A stretch of DNA of 49,415 nt, taken from NCBI GenBank assembly GCA_005772955.1, contig SXID01000010.1:1-49415 (forward strand), given 5' to 3'. The translations under genes were made by a program, and so were the position numbers. This stretch comes from Planctomycetia bacterium. Its GTDB lineage: Bacteria > Planctomycetota > Planctomycetia > Gemmatales > Gemmataceae. Positions 49,111 through 49,415 of this stretch are shown here, piece by piece; the first letter of the stretch is position 1, and the number at the start of each line of letters is the position of its first letter. The notes below the pieces were generated by a model. The model saw only the letters and a list, made by a program, of their open reading frames with translations, had not been told where the DNA came from and did no database searches.

Positions 49111-49415
49111 TCACACGTCGAGATCCCACACGACCACGCGCCCGGTGTTACCGGCGACTGCGGCGCGCGCGCCATCCGGTGCAACCGCCACCGCGCGGAG
49201 CGGACCCACGTCCCACGCGAACGTCCGCTCGCACGTCCACGTCGTGGTGTCCCATACGCGAGCCGCGCCTTCCTTGCTCGCGGTGACCAGTCGGCGCCCG
49301 TCCGGGGTGAAGGCCGCGTCCATGAGGTATTCCGATTCCAGGTGCAACCGGGTCACCTCGCGGGCGGCGACCGTGTCCCACACGAACAGCGAATCGCCCG
49401 CGGAGTAGACCAGCG
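49111..49415 (-). CDS. WD40 repeat protein, 5' part off window
   Basis: The C-terminal 101 or so residues of a WD40 protein reading in from the right edge. Three blades are visible (SLFVWDTVAARE, MDAAFTPDGRRLVTASKEG, VAVAPDGARAAVAGNTG followed by VVVWDLDV). The stop is at 49111, only 6 bp from the end of paralogue 3 on the other strand, so the two genes converge with no terminator space. The N-terminus is unknown, and planctomycete WD40 proteins often carry a kinase there. Confidence 0.85.
   Translation of the reverse strand, partial: LVYSAGDSLFVWDTVAAREVTRLHLESEYLMDAAFTPDGRRLVTASKEGAARVWDTTTWTCERTFAWDVGPLRAVAVAPDGARAAVAGNTGRVVVWDLDV

Overview
This GC-rich window with densely packed genes reads as chromosome of a planctomycete, most likely a Gemmata relative (Gemmataceae). 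The placement is an inference from gene content: a DUF1501 protein with a Tat signal, a secreted PQQ-type propeller protein carrying the NWPAWRGP motif, a TIGR03790-type protein, a receptor-like Ser/Thr kinase with an N-terminal CxxC segment, a caspase-fold protein, WD40 and TPR proteins, many small lipoproteins and a giant Gly-rich secretin. There is no prophage, CRISPR array, rRNA or intact insertion sequence. One transposase remnant is present.

Layout. 1-3460 (minus strand): a frameshifted LRR lipoprotein, a RavA/MoxR-type AAA+ ATPase, tsaE and prfB. prfB keeps the programmed +1 frameshift at CTT TGA C. 3626-4160: transposase remnant. 4393-12065: a 2207-residue secretin overlapping a probable partner lipoprotein. 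12191-14694: ABC transporter ATPase, permease and a zinc-ribbon membrane protein, followed by a hairpin terminator. 14943-17180: polyphosphate kinase ppk1. 17306-23509: small lipoprotein, nucleotidyltransferase, WD40 protein, a caspase-fold protein lacking the catalytic Cys, TPR protein and two small exported proteins. 23608-25173: sigma-70 family factor. 25596-27817: esterase and TIGR03790-type protein. 27972-30098: kinase fused to a DJ-1/PfpI domain. 30274-31236: double GNAT protein. 31698-31781: tRNA-Ser(CGA). 31828-33531: internally duplicated c-type haem membrane protein. 33702-34679: NrnA-like DHH phosphoesterase. 34836-39912: operator-like site, decayed tetR and an RND efflux adaptor and permease. 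39972-43988: SGNH-like protein, Gfo/Idh/MocA oxidoreductase, small unknown protein and CaiB/BaiF CoA-transferase. 44067-49104: PQQ-like protein, DUF1501 protein and three tandem paralogues of a secreted AAPVP protein. 49111 to the right edge: partial WD40 protein.

The most striking property is not a gene. Long inverted repeats of several unrelated sequence families occupy many of the gaps between genes, in some cases almost exactly from one gene boundary to the next, with perfect arms of 24-46 bp. At least three comparable inverted repeats lie in frame inside protein-coding genes (ppk1, the RND adaptor and the RND permease). One supplies a stop codon, and one takes up the whole leader of tsaE. 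This resembles the palindromic elements known in Rickettsia but, to my knowledge, is not a described system in planctomycetes. It is my main candidate for something new.
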